A stretch of DNA of 48,864 nt, taken from Corynebacterium kroppenstedtii (lineage in GTDB: Bacteria; Actinomycetota; Actinomycetes; Mycobacteriales; Mycobacteriaceae). A model generated the notes under the pieces. It had not been told where the DNA came from and ran no database searches. It saw only the letters and a list, made by a program, of their open reading frames with translations. A program made the position numbers and the translations under genes. This document shows positions 37,200 to 46,077 of the stretch, piece by piece. The first letter of the stretch is position 1; each line of letters starts with the position of its first letter. The stretch is taken from contig NZ_QFRA01000026.1 in assembly GCF_003243515.1 (NCBI RefSeq), forward strand, positions 1 to 48,864. Reading direction: 5' to 3'.

Positions 37200-38381
37200 C
37201 TACGCGTACCGGTGCTCGCGCTCCGCGCGCCATCTCTCCAGCAGCGTCGGCCGGATTTCTTGCCCCATCGGGGACTCAATCGCCGCCTCGTAGTGGCCCA
37301 TCAGCTCGTCACCAAGGCACTCCCACGTGCGCTTTTTCACGGAGTTTCGGGCAGCGACACATCGGTCGTGATAGCCATCCGGCTCGAGCAGGCGATCAAC
37401 CGCCGCAGGGAGGTCTTGTTCGAAGGACTCGACCGGCAGTAATTCGCCATCGACGCCGTCGTCAATGAGGTCAATGGGGCCACCGGCTCTCGGCCCGATG
37501 GTGGGCACCCCCGACGCCAGCGACTCTTGAACAGCCTGGCAGAACGTCTCGTATTCACCCGGGTGGACAAAGAGATCCAAGGAGGCATACACCTCCGCGA
37601 GATCCTCCCCGTATTTCGCGCCGGTGAAAATCGCGCGTGGCAGCAGCTCACGCAATTCTTGGCTGTCCGGCCCGTCGCCGGTGATCACGAGCTGGATATC
37701 GTCGCGGTCCTGCAGAGCAGCCAATCGGTACACGGACTTTTCCGCCGCCAAGCGCCCGACGTAGCCGACGATTTTCTGCCCGTTCGGGGCCCATTGCCGA
37801 CGCAGCACGTCCGACCTCTTCGTCGGAGAGAAAAGCTCAATATCAACGCCACGCGCCCAGTGGTACACGTCTCTAATTTTGTGGTGGCGGAGTTCCTGAA
37901 TGGTCACCGATGACGGTGCGAGCGTCCGTGAACAGGCATTATGCACTGTCCGTGTCCACTGCCACGCGGCCGAGGCCAGCGGTTTCATGTGGTAATTATT
38001 CGCGAACCCGGCCACGTCCGTCTGGTAGATGGCGACCGTCGGAATCCCCAGCTGAGCTGAACCAAACGCACCCGCGGCACCTAGCACGAACGGGCTAGCT
38101 GCATGAACGACATCCGGCTTGTATTTGCGTAGGGCACGCTTCACGGTCGGCGTCGGCACCCCGATGGGGAGCGAGTCAATCAGTGGCACCTGAACGGTGG
38201 GAACGCGGGCGATGGGGAAACCCGCATAGTCCGGGCATTCATCTTGAACCTCGCGAGCACCCGGCGCGATGACTAGCGCGTCGTGACCGTGGCGGTGGCA
38301 GTATTCCAAGACCCGGAGAATTGAGTTAGTGACACCGTTGATGTTTGGAAGAAATGATTCTGCAACAATTGCAATGCGCAT
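37200..38381 (-). CDS. mgtA: GDP-mannose-dependent alpha-mannosyltransferase (GT4, MgtA-like)
   Basis: It begins at ATG 38379-38381 as MRIAIVAESFLPNINGVTNS, the Rossmann start of a GT4 enzyme, 393 residues. Further family features are HAASPFVLGAAGAFGS, YQTDVAGFANNY, VGRLAAEKSVYRL, the donor-site VITGDGPD and the C-terminal FVHPGEYETFCQAVQESLAS. Position between menG and the DUF3592 gene matches mgtA of M. tuberculosis (Rv0557) and C. glutamicum, where MgtA mannosylates a glycolipid acceptor. I infer the same membrane-associated role in glycolipid or lipoglycan synthesis; the acceptor is not shown by sequence. Confidence 0.85.
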   Translation of the reverse strand: MRIAIVAESFLPNINGVTNSILRVLEYCHRHGHDALVIAPGAREVQDECPDYAGFPIARVPTVQVPLIDSLPIGVPTPTVKRALRKYKPDVVHAASPFVLGAAGAFGSAQLGIPTVAIYQTDVAGFANNYHMKPLASAAWQWTRTVHNACSRTLAPSSVTIQELRHHKIRDVYHWARGVDIELFSPTKRSDVLRRQWAPNGQKIVGYVGRLAAEKSVYRLAALQDRDDIQLVITGDGPDSQELRELLPRAIFTGAKYGEDLAEVYASLDLFVHPGEYETFCQAVQESLASGVPTIGPRAGGPIDLIDDGVDGELLPVESFEQDLPAAVDRLLEPDGYHDRCVAARNSVKKRTWECLGDELMGHYEAAIESPMGQEIRPTLLERWRAEREHRYA

Positions 38382-38460
38382 ACGACGTCTTCTCTTCCTC
38401 AATTCCCCCGCGATAATGCGGTTATTTTTGCCGATAAGAAATGCTGTTTTATGCTGCCGA

Positions 38461-39024
38461 TCATCTATCTCGGTGGCCATTGTATAAATTTTTCTTCCGT
38501 TCAGCGCGTCGGTTAATCAACGCTATTGCTCCCATCGACAGCGCGACCGTCACGATAAATGTCGAAACCGCTGGTAGAAGGCATAATGTCCAGGTTCTTC
38601 CTTGAACGCGGACAATGTCGGGGTGGCTGCGTGAATACTCCACCCACACTTTCTGACCATCGTGCAATCCGCCGGGATATAAAACTCCCGTGTTGGGGGA
38701 ATGGAATTCTCCGGAGCTATCCCGAAATGAAATTGCTGTGCGCAACAGGCCGACGTGGTTCACCGTGGCGATGGCGGTTTCTTTATCTTTGTGCAGCTTA
38801 ATGTCGTTATAGACTGGCCCGGCGACGAGCGTGGCGCACACCAGGGTCATCAGTAATGCGATTAATGCGACGACCTGGCGGCACCGGCGGGCGACGGTAT
38901 CGATCCGCGCCTCAGCATCATCTCGAGACAATGGCCGACGGGGGCTCCGTGACTTGTCGTCGTGAAGTGACTTGTCACCCGCGTTCATGTCGTGGGTTGT
39001 AGTCGCGTTCACTCCGATACTCAC
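38461..39024 (-). CDS. membrane protein of the DUF3592 type
   Basis: The 187-residue protein has a polar basic N-terminus, a transmembrane helix (VVALIALLMTLVCATLVAGP), an exported beta-rich part of about 70 residues (TAISFRDSSGEFHSPNTGVL, YPGGLHDGQKVWVEYSRSHP) and a second helix (TFIVTVALSMGAIALI). This is the DUF3592 layout and the position corresponds to Rv0556. Function is unknown. The start is GTG 39022-39024, with a second GTG nine bases downstream possible. It is the only clear gene in the window ending in TGA. It lies between menD and mgtA in the operon. Confidence 0.8.
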   Translation of the reverse strand: MSIGVNATTTHDMNAGDKSLHDDKSRSPRRPLSRDDAEARIDTVARRCRQVVALIALLMTLVCATLVAGPVYNDIKLHKDKETAIATVNHVGLLRTAISFRDSSGEFHSPNTGVLYPGGLHDGQKVWVEYSRSHPDIVRVQGRTWTLCLLPAVSTFIVTVALSMGAIALINRRAERKKNLYNGHRDR

Positions 39025-39118
39025 CTCTCCGCCGTCGTGCCCTGATCATTATCCACTTTCGTATGGTCATCGTTGTGCCGTTCTGCTGCCGTGCTTGGCA
39101 TCGCTGCTGCGTTTGACA

Positions 39119-41068
39119 TTACTGCGCTTGACGTCGGTACAGAACAGCAACGCGTCCTTCCAAGGATTCTACGGTCTGACGTCGATGCGCACGGTCGCAT
39201 ACAGCTTCAATCACCGTAATGCCCTCGTACGGTTCACGGCGTTCATCAGCTTGATCGCGTTGATCCCCACTACCCGAGAGGGTGGCCCCAGCATCATTGA
39301 GCGGCATCCCCTCGGCATGGCTTTCCAGCAGGGTGACCAGGTCTTCCGCAGTGTCAGCCTTCCGGTACGCCATCCCGAAAGCGTCGCAAATCGACTTAAT
39401 ATTCACTTCGTGATGAGTAGCCATGACGCGCTCGAAATGACTGCGGAGCTCCGGCTTCCCCGGCTCCAGGGCCTCGAAAATTCCTCCACCCTGGTCGTTC
39501 GCCACGACAATCAGGAGATTCGACGGCCGCGGTTCCGACGCTGCCACGTTCAGGCCGGTCGCGTCGTGAAGGAAAGTCAGGTCGCCGGCCAGCGCCACCG
39601 TTCGCGGCGCACTCACGCTGTCGGGCTCGGCGGCTTGTCGGGAGAGCGCGACGCCGATAGCCGTCGATAAGAAACCATCAATTCCCGACGCCCCACGGTT
39701 GGAGTACATCTCGACCCCATCAAATGGAGCGCCGACGAACGACAGGTCGCGCACCGGATTCGACGCTCCCACGACGAGCGCATCGCCGACGTGGACAGAA
39801 TCCGCGACGGCGGCGGCAACCGTCAGCCCAGTCATCCGATGGAGGGTGGAGGGCTCCGCGGGGGAATCCTCCACAGGTTCGGAAACCTCGGACGGCACAG
39901 CGAGGTCGTCCAGGAGGATAACTTCGCGCACGGCATAGGCAGCGGCCTGGTCCACCGACTGGCAGTGGTCCACCCATTGCCGGCTTTGTGGCGCAAGGTC
40001 GATCGTCGTCGCGACCTCCCCGGCCATGTGAGCAACATCCGGGTAATCGCCGGGATTTTCCGCGATGACCGTGATCGGAATATCCGGCCTGGCCAGGAGT
40101 TTTGAGACATCCCGGTGCAGAGTCGGGCACCCCGTCACCACCACGTGATCGGGCGATAACAGCGACAACGCCAAAGGATGGATCGGGACATCTGGCGCTG
40201 CAGCGGTGGGCTCGGTGATCGTCGGTACACCGCCGAGCGCGTCAACATGGGGCGCATTATGCCCAGCAATGTGAAGAACTCGCGGCGAGGACACCGTCGC
40301 CCGACCAACGAAGCGCGTCCAACTCCCTCCATCCGGTCGGCCCAAGCGGTACGCAGACTGGGCAGCCTCACGGAGCTGGTCGTCGTCCGTCGGCACTAAT
40401 GGGTTATCGAAGGGCACATCAATGTGCACCGGGCCGCGGAAGGGCAGCTCCACAGCATTGGCGGGGTGAGCATCCTCGGGGGTCGCAGCCTGCACCTGCA
40501 TGCGCACGCCCGCAGCCGTCGCCGCGACCACTGCCCTATCGACGGCAGCGCGGACCTCACGATGCATCACATGCCAGGCATCACTGCGTCGAGTAGCAGT
40601 GTCAATCCCCTCCGTCCGCACGGCAGTATCCCGGAAAGCCGACCGCTGATCCACCGTCTGATTCGCCCCCGTCCCCCACAATGACCAGGGGCGATTCGCC
40701 GACAACACCATGAGCGGAAGGTGCGACATCTGCGCTTCCACCATCGCGGGTGCACAATGCGCCACCGCACTTCCCGACGTCATCACCACCGGCACAACAT
40801 GGTGGCCGCCGGGAATACCTGGGCGGCTCCGCCGCGGACCGCCCGCGGCCTGCGCCAACCCCAGCGCCAGGAACGCCGCGGTTCGCTCGTCGGTACGCAT
40901 GTGAAGAGTGATCTCCCCACGCGCTGCGGCTTCGGAGAAGGCCAGCGCCAACGGTGCCGAACGGGAACCCGGGCACACGACCACGTCCTGCACGCCGCAA
41001 CGGATCAGCTCGTCGACAATAATCGCTGCTGTCATGATGGAGGCAGGAGCACCACCGGAACTACTCAT
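39119..41068 (-). CDS. menD: 2-succinyl-5-enolpyruvyl-6-hydroxy-3-cyclohexene-1-carboxylate synthase
   Basis: MenD is the thiamine-diphosphate enzyme that joins isochorismate and 2-oxoglutarate. Seen are DVVVCPGSRSAPLALAFSEA, the catalytic-Glu segment MRTDERTAAFLALGLA, NQTVDQRSAFRDT and the ThDP/Mg site GDLTFLHDATGLN with NDQGGGIF. From ATG 41066-41068 it is 649 residues, longer than the 550 of E. coli because of several insertions, e.g. an Asp/Glu-rich stretch before HRMTGLTVA and a C-terminal extension after the ThDP domain. A GTG at 41084-41086 in frame is an alternative start. It follows menC by 45 bases. Confidence 0.94.
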   Translation of the reverse strand: MSSSGGAPASIMTAAIIVDELIRCGVQDVVVCPGSRSAPLALAFSEAAARGEITLHMRTDERTAAFLALGLAQAAGGPRRSRPGIPGGHHVVPVVMTSGSAVAHCAPAMVEAQMSHLPLMVLSANRPWSLWGTGANQTVDQRSAFRDTAVRTEGIDTATRRSDAWHVMHREVRAAVDRAVVAATAAGVRMQVQAATPEDAHPANAVELPFRGPVHIDVPFDNPLVPTDDDQLREAAQSAYRLGRPDGGSWTRFVGRATVSSPRVLHIAGHNAPHVDALGGVPTITEPTAAAPDVPIHPLALSLLSPDHVVVTGCPTLHRDVSKLLARPDIPITVIAENPGDYPDVAHMAGEVATTIDLAPQSRQWVDHCQSVDQAAAYAVREVILLDDLAVPSEVSEPVEDSPAEPSTLHRMTGLTVAAAVADSVHVGDALVVGASNPVRDLSFVGAPFDGVEMYSNRGASGIDGFLSTAIGVALSRQAAEPDSVSAPRTVALAGDLTFLHDATGLNVAASEPRPSNLLIVVANDQGGGIFEALEPGKPELRSHFERVMATHHEVNIKSICDAFGMAYRKADTAEDLVTLLESHAEGMPLNDAGATLSGSGDQRDQADERREPYEGITVIEAVCDRAHRRQTVESLEGRVAVLYRRQAQ

Positions 41069-41113
41069 GGAGAACGATCTTTCCACCTTGTTACCCAGCC
41101 TTAACCATCAGCC

Positions 41114-42277
41114 TTAATCAGCCGCATTTCCCGGCATGTCCGACGCACCCGGCGCGCGAGATCCGCCCGAAACGCCCGGCACGTGTTTCCATGCCGCCGA
41201 CAGGCGCTCTTTCCACCACTGCACCCTATCCTCCGGGACGCGATACCTCGCCAGCGCATCCGGATCCGGAATCCGCGGCTCCACGGCCATCATCCCGTCG
41301 ACAATGGGCCGCGCATCGCCCACATCACCGGCCATCAGCGCACCCGTCGCTAGGCCAGCTGGCTGACTATCCACTGCCGACGCCGCGCACAGGCCCGCAT
41401 ACATTCCCACCACCGAATCAATTGCCGACGACACTGTCACGGCCACACCATGCTTGCGCGCTTCCTCTGCCACCGCGATCACATTGCGCGGACCGCCGAG
41501 CGGCGCGGCCTTCACCACGGCAACATCAATGGCCCCCATGCGTATCGCGCGGTACGGATCCGACGCTTTACGTATGGACTCGTCGGCGGCAATGCGGGCG
41601 CTCAGCCCCTCGGCGGCAAGCATTTTCCGCAGGTCAGCAAGGTCCTCGAGCCGAGGGCACGGCTGCTCCACGTAGTCCAAGGGCCCATTGCGGAGGAATC
41701 GACGAACGGCCTCATGGGCCTCCGCCACGGTCCACCCACCATTCGCGTCGACGCGGATATTGATGTCAGGGCGAGCCTCGCGAACAGCGCGAACCCGGGC
41801 GCAATCGTCGTCGAGGTTCTGTCCCTTTTCTGCCACCTTCACTTTGACCGTCGAAATGCCCGAATATCGATCAAGGAGTTCGGGCACGTGGGCGGGGTCG
41901 CACGCGGGGATCGTCCCGTTGACCGGCACCCACTCGCGCGACATTGCGGGCGGCCCCACCCAACCCATCTCGAGGGCCGAGGCCAGCCACATCCCGGACT
42001 CCGCCGGACCGTACTCCAGGAAAGCGCCCCACTCGGACCAGCCGTGGGGGCCGTCGATAAGCATGACTTCGCGCTGCATGATCCCGCGGAACCGAATGTT
42101 CATCGGCAACTGGACAATATGCGCACGCTCCCAGACGTCGTCGAGCGACGGCAACGATACACCATCCGGCCACGTCGCGGGTCCGTATGCGGTCCCACGC
42201 ACAGGCCCGCTCTGGCGAGGGAACTCATGCGACGGTTCAGGTCGAGAATCATTATTGGGCAGGTCCATGCGAGACAT
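41114..42277 (-). CDS. menC: o-succinylbenzoate synthase
   Basis: MenC dehydrates SHCHC to o-succinylbenzoate and belongs to the enolase superfamily. The catalytic parts are in place: KVKVAEKG (KxK lysine), RVDANGGWTVAEA (metal Asp), YVEQPCP (Glu), IAADESIRK (Asp) and VVKAAPLGGPRN (second catalytic Lys). At 387 residues it is longer than usual because of a polar N-terminus of about 45 and a Gly/Pro-rich C-terminus. The start ATG 42275-42277 gives MSRMDLPNND; the second ATG at 42266-42268 is equally possible. It is first in the minus operon and divergent from menB with a 66-base promoter gap. Confidence 0.93.
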   Translation of the reverse strand: MSRMDLPNNDSRPEPSHEFPRQSGPVRGTAYGPATWPDGVSLPSLDDVWERAHIVQLPMNIRFRGIMQREVMLIDGPHGWSEWGAFLEYGPAESGMWLASALEMGWVGPPAMSREWVPVNGTIPACDPAHVPELLDRYSGISTVKVKVAEKGQNLDDDCARVRAVREARPDINIRVDANGGWTVAEAHEAVRRFLRNGPLDYVEQPCPRLEDLADLRKMLAAEGLSARIAADESIRKASDPYRAIRMGAIDVAVVKAAPLGGPRNVIAVAEEARKHGVAVTVSSAIDSVVGMYAGLCAASAVDSQPAGLATGALMAGDVGDARPIVDGMMAVEPRIPDPDALARYRVPEDRVQWWKERLSAAWKHVPGVSGGSRAPGASDMPGNAAD

Positions 42278-42343
42278 GACTTCTACCCTAACGGCCGGCC
42301 GGACATAACCACCCGTGCGCTGATTGTCAGTATCCTCAACGGT

Positions 42344-43321
42344 ATGTCAGATGAACACTCCTCCACCCATTCCGATACTGACCAGCCCTTCAACCCCGAG
42401 CTGTGGAAACCGGTTCCCGGGTTCGAGGACCTCACGGACATTACGTATCACCACCACGTCGGGACCGAGCGCGCCGACGGCATCGTCCGCATCGCGTTCG
42501 ACCGGCCGGAAGTGCGCAATGCTTTCCGTCCTCACACCGTCGATGAGTTGTACCGGGCGCTGGACCATGCTCGCTGCAGTCCCGACGTCGGCACTGTTTT
42601 GTTAACGGGCAATGGTCCGTCGCCGAAGGACGGCGGGTGGGCTTTCTGCTCGGGCGGGGATCAGCGGATTCGCGGCCGCTCCGGATACCAGTACGCCACC
42701 GAGCACAATTCCGATGTTGAGCACGCCGACGCGTCGGGCGTCGATACTGCTCGTGCCAAAGCAGAGGGCGGACGGCTCCACATTCTTGAGGTTCAGCGGC
42801 TGATTCGCACAATGCCGAAGGTGGTGATCGCGCTGGTCAATGGTTGGGCGGCCGGCGGCGGACATTCCCTACACGTGGTCTGTGATCTCACGTTGGCCTC
42901 GCGCGAACACGGGTTGTTCAAGCAAACCGACGCCGACGTGGGATCCTTTGATGCGGGTTACGGCTCCGCGTACTTGGCCCAGCAGGTCGGGCAAAAGTTT
43001 GCACGCGAGATCTTCTTCCTCGGCCGGACCTACGATGCCGAGACAATGCACCGGATGGGCGCGGTGAATGAGGTCGTCGACCATGCTGAGCTGGAGAATG
43101 TTGCCATCAAGTGGGCACGCGCGATCAATTCCAAGTCCCCGACCGCACAGCGGATGCTGAAGTTTGCCTTCAACCTTGCCGACGATGGCCTCATGGGGCA
43201 GCAAGTGTTCGCCGGAGAGGCCACGCGTTTGGCGTACATGACCGACGAGGCGCTGGAGGGCAGGAATTCCTTCCTTGAGAAGCGACCTCCGCACTGGGAC
43301 GAGTTCCCTTACTATTACTAA
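42344..43321 (+). CDS. menB: 1,4-dihydroxy-2-naphthoyl-CoA synthase
   Basis: MenB closes the naphthoquinol ring from o-succinylbenzoyl-CoA and is a crotonase-fold enzyme. From ATG 42344 it has 325 residues. Motifs are IAFDRPEVRNAFRPHTVDEL, the oxyanion-hole FCSGGDQRIRG, ALVNGWAAGGGHSLHVVCDL, TDADVGSFDAGYGSAYLAQQ with the catalytic Asp, and the C-terminal RPPHWDEFPYYY. The frame is open far upstream over menC, but that part is a shadow. It is divergent from menC. Confidence 0.96.
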   Translation: MSDEHSSTHSDTDQPFNPELWKPVPGFEDLTDITYHHHVGTERADGIVRIAFDRPEVRNAFRPHTVDELYRALDHARCSPDVGTVLLTGNGPSPKDGGWAFCSGGDQRIRGRSGYQYATEHNSDVEHADASGVDTARAKAEGGRLHILEVQRLIRTMPKVVIALVNGWAAGGGHSLHVVCDLTLASREHGLFKQTDADVGSFDAGYGSAYLAQQVGQKFAREIFFLGRTYDAETMHRMGAVNEVVDHAELENVAIKWARAINSKSPTAQRMLKFAFNLADDGLMGQQVFAGEATRLAYMTDEALEGRNSFLEKRPPHWDEFPYYY

Positions 43322-43353
43322 CCGAACCTCCCCCATTAGCCACCCCCGGAAAG

Positions 43354-43370
43354 TTAACGGAATCTTAACG
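43354..43370 (+). promoter_or_regulatory. candidate Pho-type operator upstream of pit
   Basis: TTAACG (43354-43359) is repeated at 43365-43370 with exactly 5 bases between, i.e. an 11-base period. PhoB/PhoP-type response regulators bind such hexamer direct repeats (TTAACA with 5-base spacing in Bacillus). It sits 50 bases before a phosphate transporter start. Confidence 0.45.
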
Positions 43371-43419
43371 GCGCCGCCACAGTTTGGCTGCTACATAGTC
43401 CGGGGAGGATACTTTCGAT

Positions 43420-44619
43420 GTGACCGAACTGATCATCCTCGTCATAGTGATCGCTACCGCGCTCGCGTTCGACTTCACAAATGGTTTTCACGACACCGCA
43501 AACGCAATGGCGACGTCCATTGCCACCGGCGCTCTCACACCAAAAGTCGCAGTCACATTGTCGGCGATCCTCAACCTCATCGGCGCATTCCTCTCCGTCG
43601 AGGTGGCAAAAACAGTCGGTAAAGGGATCGTTAATCTCGATCAGTTCAACCTGAGCAGCGAAACCGACGCGCATAAACTCCTGTTAGTCGTCTTCGCAGG
43701 GCTTATCGGCGGCATCGTCTGGAACCTGCTGACCTGGCTGCTCGGGATCCCGTCCAGTTCCTCTCACGCCCTCTTCGGCGGGCTGATCGGCGCCGCGTTC
43801 GTCTCCCTGGGAATCGGTGGCGTGGCCTGGGCAAACATCCTCGGCAAGATCATCATCCCCGCCTTGGCCGCACCCTTCGTCGCCGGCGTGGTGTCCGCGT
43901 GCGGCACCTGGTTGATCTACCGCATCACCGATAGCGTCGAGGAACACAACAAGAACGACCACTTCCGCATCGGGCAGATCGCCACAGCCTCGCTCGTCTC
44001 GCTTGCTCACGGCACCGGCGACGCTCAAAAGACGATGGGCGTCATCTTCTTGGCACTCGTCGCATACGGCGAGATCGACGCCGACACTCACATGCCTCTG
44101 TGGATCATCGCGGCATGTGCCTCCGCCATCGCTTTGGGTACCTACACCGGTGGGTGGCGCGTGATCCGAACCCTGGGCAAAGGGCTCGTCGAAATCGACT
44201 CCCCTCAGGGCATGGCGGCAGAAGCCTCCTCAGCTGCAATTATTCTTACTTCTTCGCACGCCGGTATGGCCTTGTCGACGACACACGTCGCGACCGGGTC
44301 GATCCTGGGCACCGGCCTGGGACGTCGAGGCGCGGAGGTCCGCTGGGGAGTTGCCGGCCGCATGGCGACCGCGTGGGTGATCACGCTCCCCTGCGCGGCT
44401 ATCGTCGGTGCCCTGACCTGGTTGGTTGCCCACCTTGTTGGGCTGGCCACCACGGACTTCATCGGCGTTGTGGCGGCCTTCGCCATCCTGGTGACCTTAG
44501 CTGGCTACATCTATTACCAGTCCCGCAAGAACAAAGTGTCCGCCCACAATGTCAACGCAGAGTGGGACGAGCACTCCAACTCCGTTATTCCCGCTGAAGA
44601 GCGAAAGGTGGCCCGGTAA
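43420..44619 (+). CDS. pit: low-affinity inorganic phosphate transporter (PiT family)
   Basis: The 399-residue membrane protein has the PiT duplicated signature: DFTNGFHDTANAMATSIATG near the N-terminus and LAHGTGDAQKTMGVIFLALV in the middle. Also present are WLLGIPSSSSHALFGGLIGA and AGMALSTTHVATGSILGTGL, the re-entrant phosphate-site regions, and about 10 hydrophobic helices. It imports phosphate with protons or cations. GTG start at 43420, with GGGGAGGATAC upstream. The next gene starts inside its stop codon (TAATG), so expression is coupled. The upstream TTAACG direct repeat suggests phosphate control. Confidence 0.94.
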   Translation: MTELIILVIVIATALAFDFTNGFHDTANAMATSIATGALTPKVAVTLSAILNLIGAFLSVEVAKTVGKGIVNLDQFNLSSETDAHKLLLVVFAGLIGGIVWNLLTWLLGIPSSSSHALFGGLIGAAFVSLGIGGVAWANILGKIIIPALAAPFVAGVVSACGTWLIYRITDSVEEHNKNDHFRIGQIATASLVSLAHGTGDAQKTMGVIFLALVAYGEIDADTHMPLWIIAACASAIALGTYTGGWRVIRTLGKGLVEIDSPQGMAAEASSAAIILTSSHAGMALSTTHVATGSILGTGLGRRGAEVRWGVAGRMATAWVITLPCAAIVGALTWLVAHLVGLATTDFIGVVAAFAILVTLAGYIYYQSRKNKVSAHNVNAEWDEHSNSVIPAEERKVAR

Positions 44620-44885
44620 TGTCTACCCTCCATTCACTCCTCACTGTCCTCGTCGTCGCGCTGGTTTTAGGGGCCGGGCTTCCCACACTGTTCTCCCTCG
44701 GTGTTCGCCTTGATGCTGCCGGCTCCGCGGAAGGGCAGCACACCAAGGGAATAAGCCACATTTTGGCGTGGGTGATCTACGCGCTATGCCTGGCAGTCAT
44801 CATCGCCGGAGTCCTGTGGATCACCAACGCAACGATCGCTCACTACACAGGTATCAACATTTACGGCACGTCCGGCGGACACTAA
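44619..44885 (+). CDS. small membrane protein coupled to pit
   Basis: The 88-residue protein has two hydrophobic helices (LLTVLVVALVLGAGLPTLFS and ILAWVIYALCLAVIIAGVLW) separated by a polar loop. Its ATG overlaps the pit stop. The position corresponds to Rv0544c beside pitA in M. tuberculosis as I recall. It has no known function; tight coupling suggests that it assists the phosphate transporter or sits in the same membrane complex. Confidence 0.8.
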   Translation: MSTLHSLLTVLVVALVLGAGLPTLFSLGVRLDAAGSAEGQHTKGISHILAWVIYALCLAVIIAGVLWITNATIAHYTGINIYGTSGGH

Positions 44886-44896
44886 AGGACCTAGAG

Positions 44897-45379
44897 ATGA
44901 GCACTGGTTCACAACCCACCTCAGAATCCACCCCGAACCGAAGATCCACCACCAACCCCGACGCATCCGACAAAAGCGCCACCGACAGCGGTGCCACCAA
45001 GAAAGCCCCGACTCCAACTGGGACTTTTTCAGCGGCAACCCAACGAGCCATCGACGAACAACGAGAGCTGGAACATAAACACTGGCTGCTCCGTTTCATT
45101 GAGTGGTTACGTGTTGGATATCCTGCAGCTGTTCCCGACGGTGACGCCGGTGCGATCATGTACGTCCTCAAGCAAGATCTACGCGAAGAGGACATTGACC
45201 GGATAGCTGCGACCATCGTCGCTAAGCAGGATGCCCACCGTGACCAGGGAAAACCTATTACCGAGCAGGAAATTCACCGCTATATTGAGACGACGATGTC
45301 TCAAACGCCGACGGAGGACGATCTTGCCCGCGTGAGGGCAAAACTCCATGACGGCGGTTTCGACGTCGCTGGTGCGTAA
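44897..45379 (+). CDS. DUF3349-type protein
   Basis: From ATG 44897 (AAAGGACCTAGAG upstream) the protein has 160 residues. The first about 60 are Ser/Thr/Pro-rich and disordered. Then follows FIEWLRVGYPAAVPDGDAGA, LKQDLREEDIDRIAATIVAK and a helical tail, the small all-helical DUF3349 domain, which corresponds to Rv0543c by position. Function is unknown. It is 11 bases after the small membrane gene, in the pit operon. Confidence 0.8.
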   Translation: MSTGSQPTSESTPNRRSTTNPDASDKSATDSGATKKAPTPTGTFSAATQRAIDEQRELEHKHWLLRFIEWLRVGYPAAVPDGDAGAIMYVLKQDLREEDIDRIAATIVAKQDAHRDQGKPITEQEIHRYIETTMSQTPTEDDLARVRAKLHDGGFDVAGA

Positions 45380-45470
45380 GGCGCGAATCCAGGGACGCAT
45401 GTGACTGAAGTCCATTTTTGTCTATCACAGTGACAGGATTTCCTACGAAATTTGAGGGTGTAGTCAATGC

Positions 45471-45499
45471 TTGACTAGCCCAACAATTTCATTTAGAGT
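45471..45499 (+). promoter_or_regulatory. candidate promoter for the second DUF3349 gene
   Basis: TTGACT (45471-45476) and TAGAGT (45494-45499) are 17 bases apart in the 323-base gap 45380-45702. Nothing else is recognised in this gap. Confidence 0.45.
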
Positions 45500-45702
45500 G
45501 CTTTTTATCTAATTTCACACGTAGGGCACCTTCACCCGACGGTTCCAACCGGAAGTCTTAGCTGACGGCTTCACTTGATACCTTCAAGCAATGTTTTCGG
45601 CAGACGCACCAAGCAGCGTTTGGGCCGGTAACGCCGGATAAAGAGGCTCGCGTACCACGCTTTTGGGAACCCGCATACGATCTCATAAAGGAGGGGAAGA
45701 AA

Positions 45703-46008
45703 ATGGCAAGCAGCATCATGCGTTTCATCAACTGGCTTCGCATCAGCGACCAACAATTCACCCCTGTGGACGTCGTTGGCCGTGTACATTCGGAGCATGA
45801 CGGCCGTTCAGCGGTTGCACTTGCTGAGCCCGTTACCAAGACGAAGACTGCCGACGTGGTTAATCTCCTCGTCACCGAAGGGCACATTCCATCAACGGCT
45901 GCAGACGCGGCACAAGCTTTCTACGCTGTTCACCAGCGCAAAGCCACCCGCGAAGAGATTCACACCATCTTCGTCACGCTTGATAGCCTCGGTTTCATCG
46001 CCGACTAA
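45703..46008 (+). CDS. second DUF3349-like protein
   Basis: The 101-residue helical protein starts MASSIMRFINWLRISDQQFT and resembles the core of the preceding DUF3349 protein: a FI-WLR start, a VVNLLVTEGHIP helix and a REEIHTIFVTLDSLGF tail in place of EDDLARVRAKLHDGGF. The ATG has a strong AAAGGAGGGG upstream. It may be a diverged tandem duplicate lacking the disordered N-terminus. It lies 69 bases before menE, which is probably transcribed with it. Confidence 0.7.
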   Translation: MASSIMRFINWLRISDQQFTPVDVVGRVHSEHDGRSAVALAEPVTKTKTADVVNLLVTEGHIPSTAADAAQAFYAVHQRKATREEIHTIFVTLDSLGFIAD

Positions 46009-46077
46009 CACTTCACCCAGCCGCTGGTTCACCCCGGTGGCTGGGCTTTCTCTTGCCCCTCACTACACTGCCTCACC

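Noticed and set aside
41450..42343. Upstream extension of the menB frame over menC
   Set aside because: Known MenB proteins begin near the ATG at 42344; the extension is antisense to menC.
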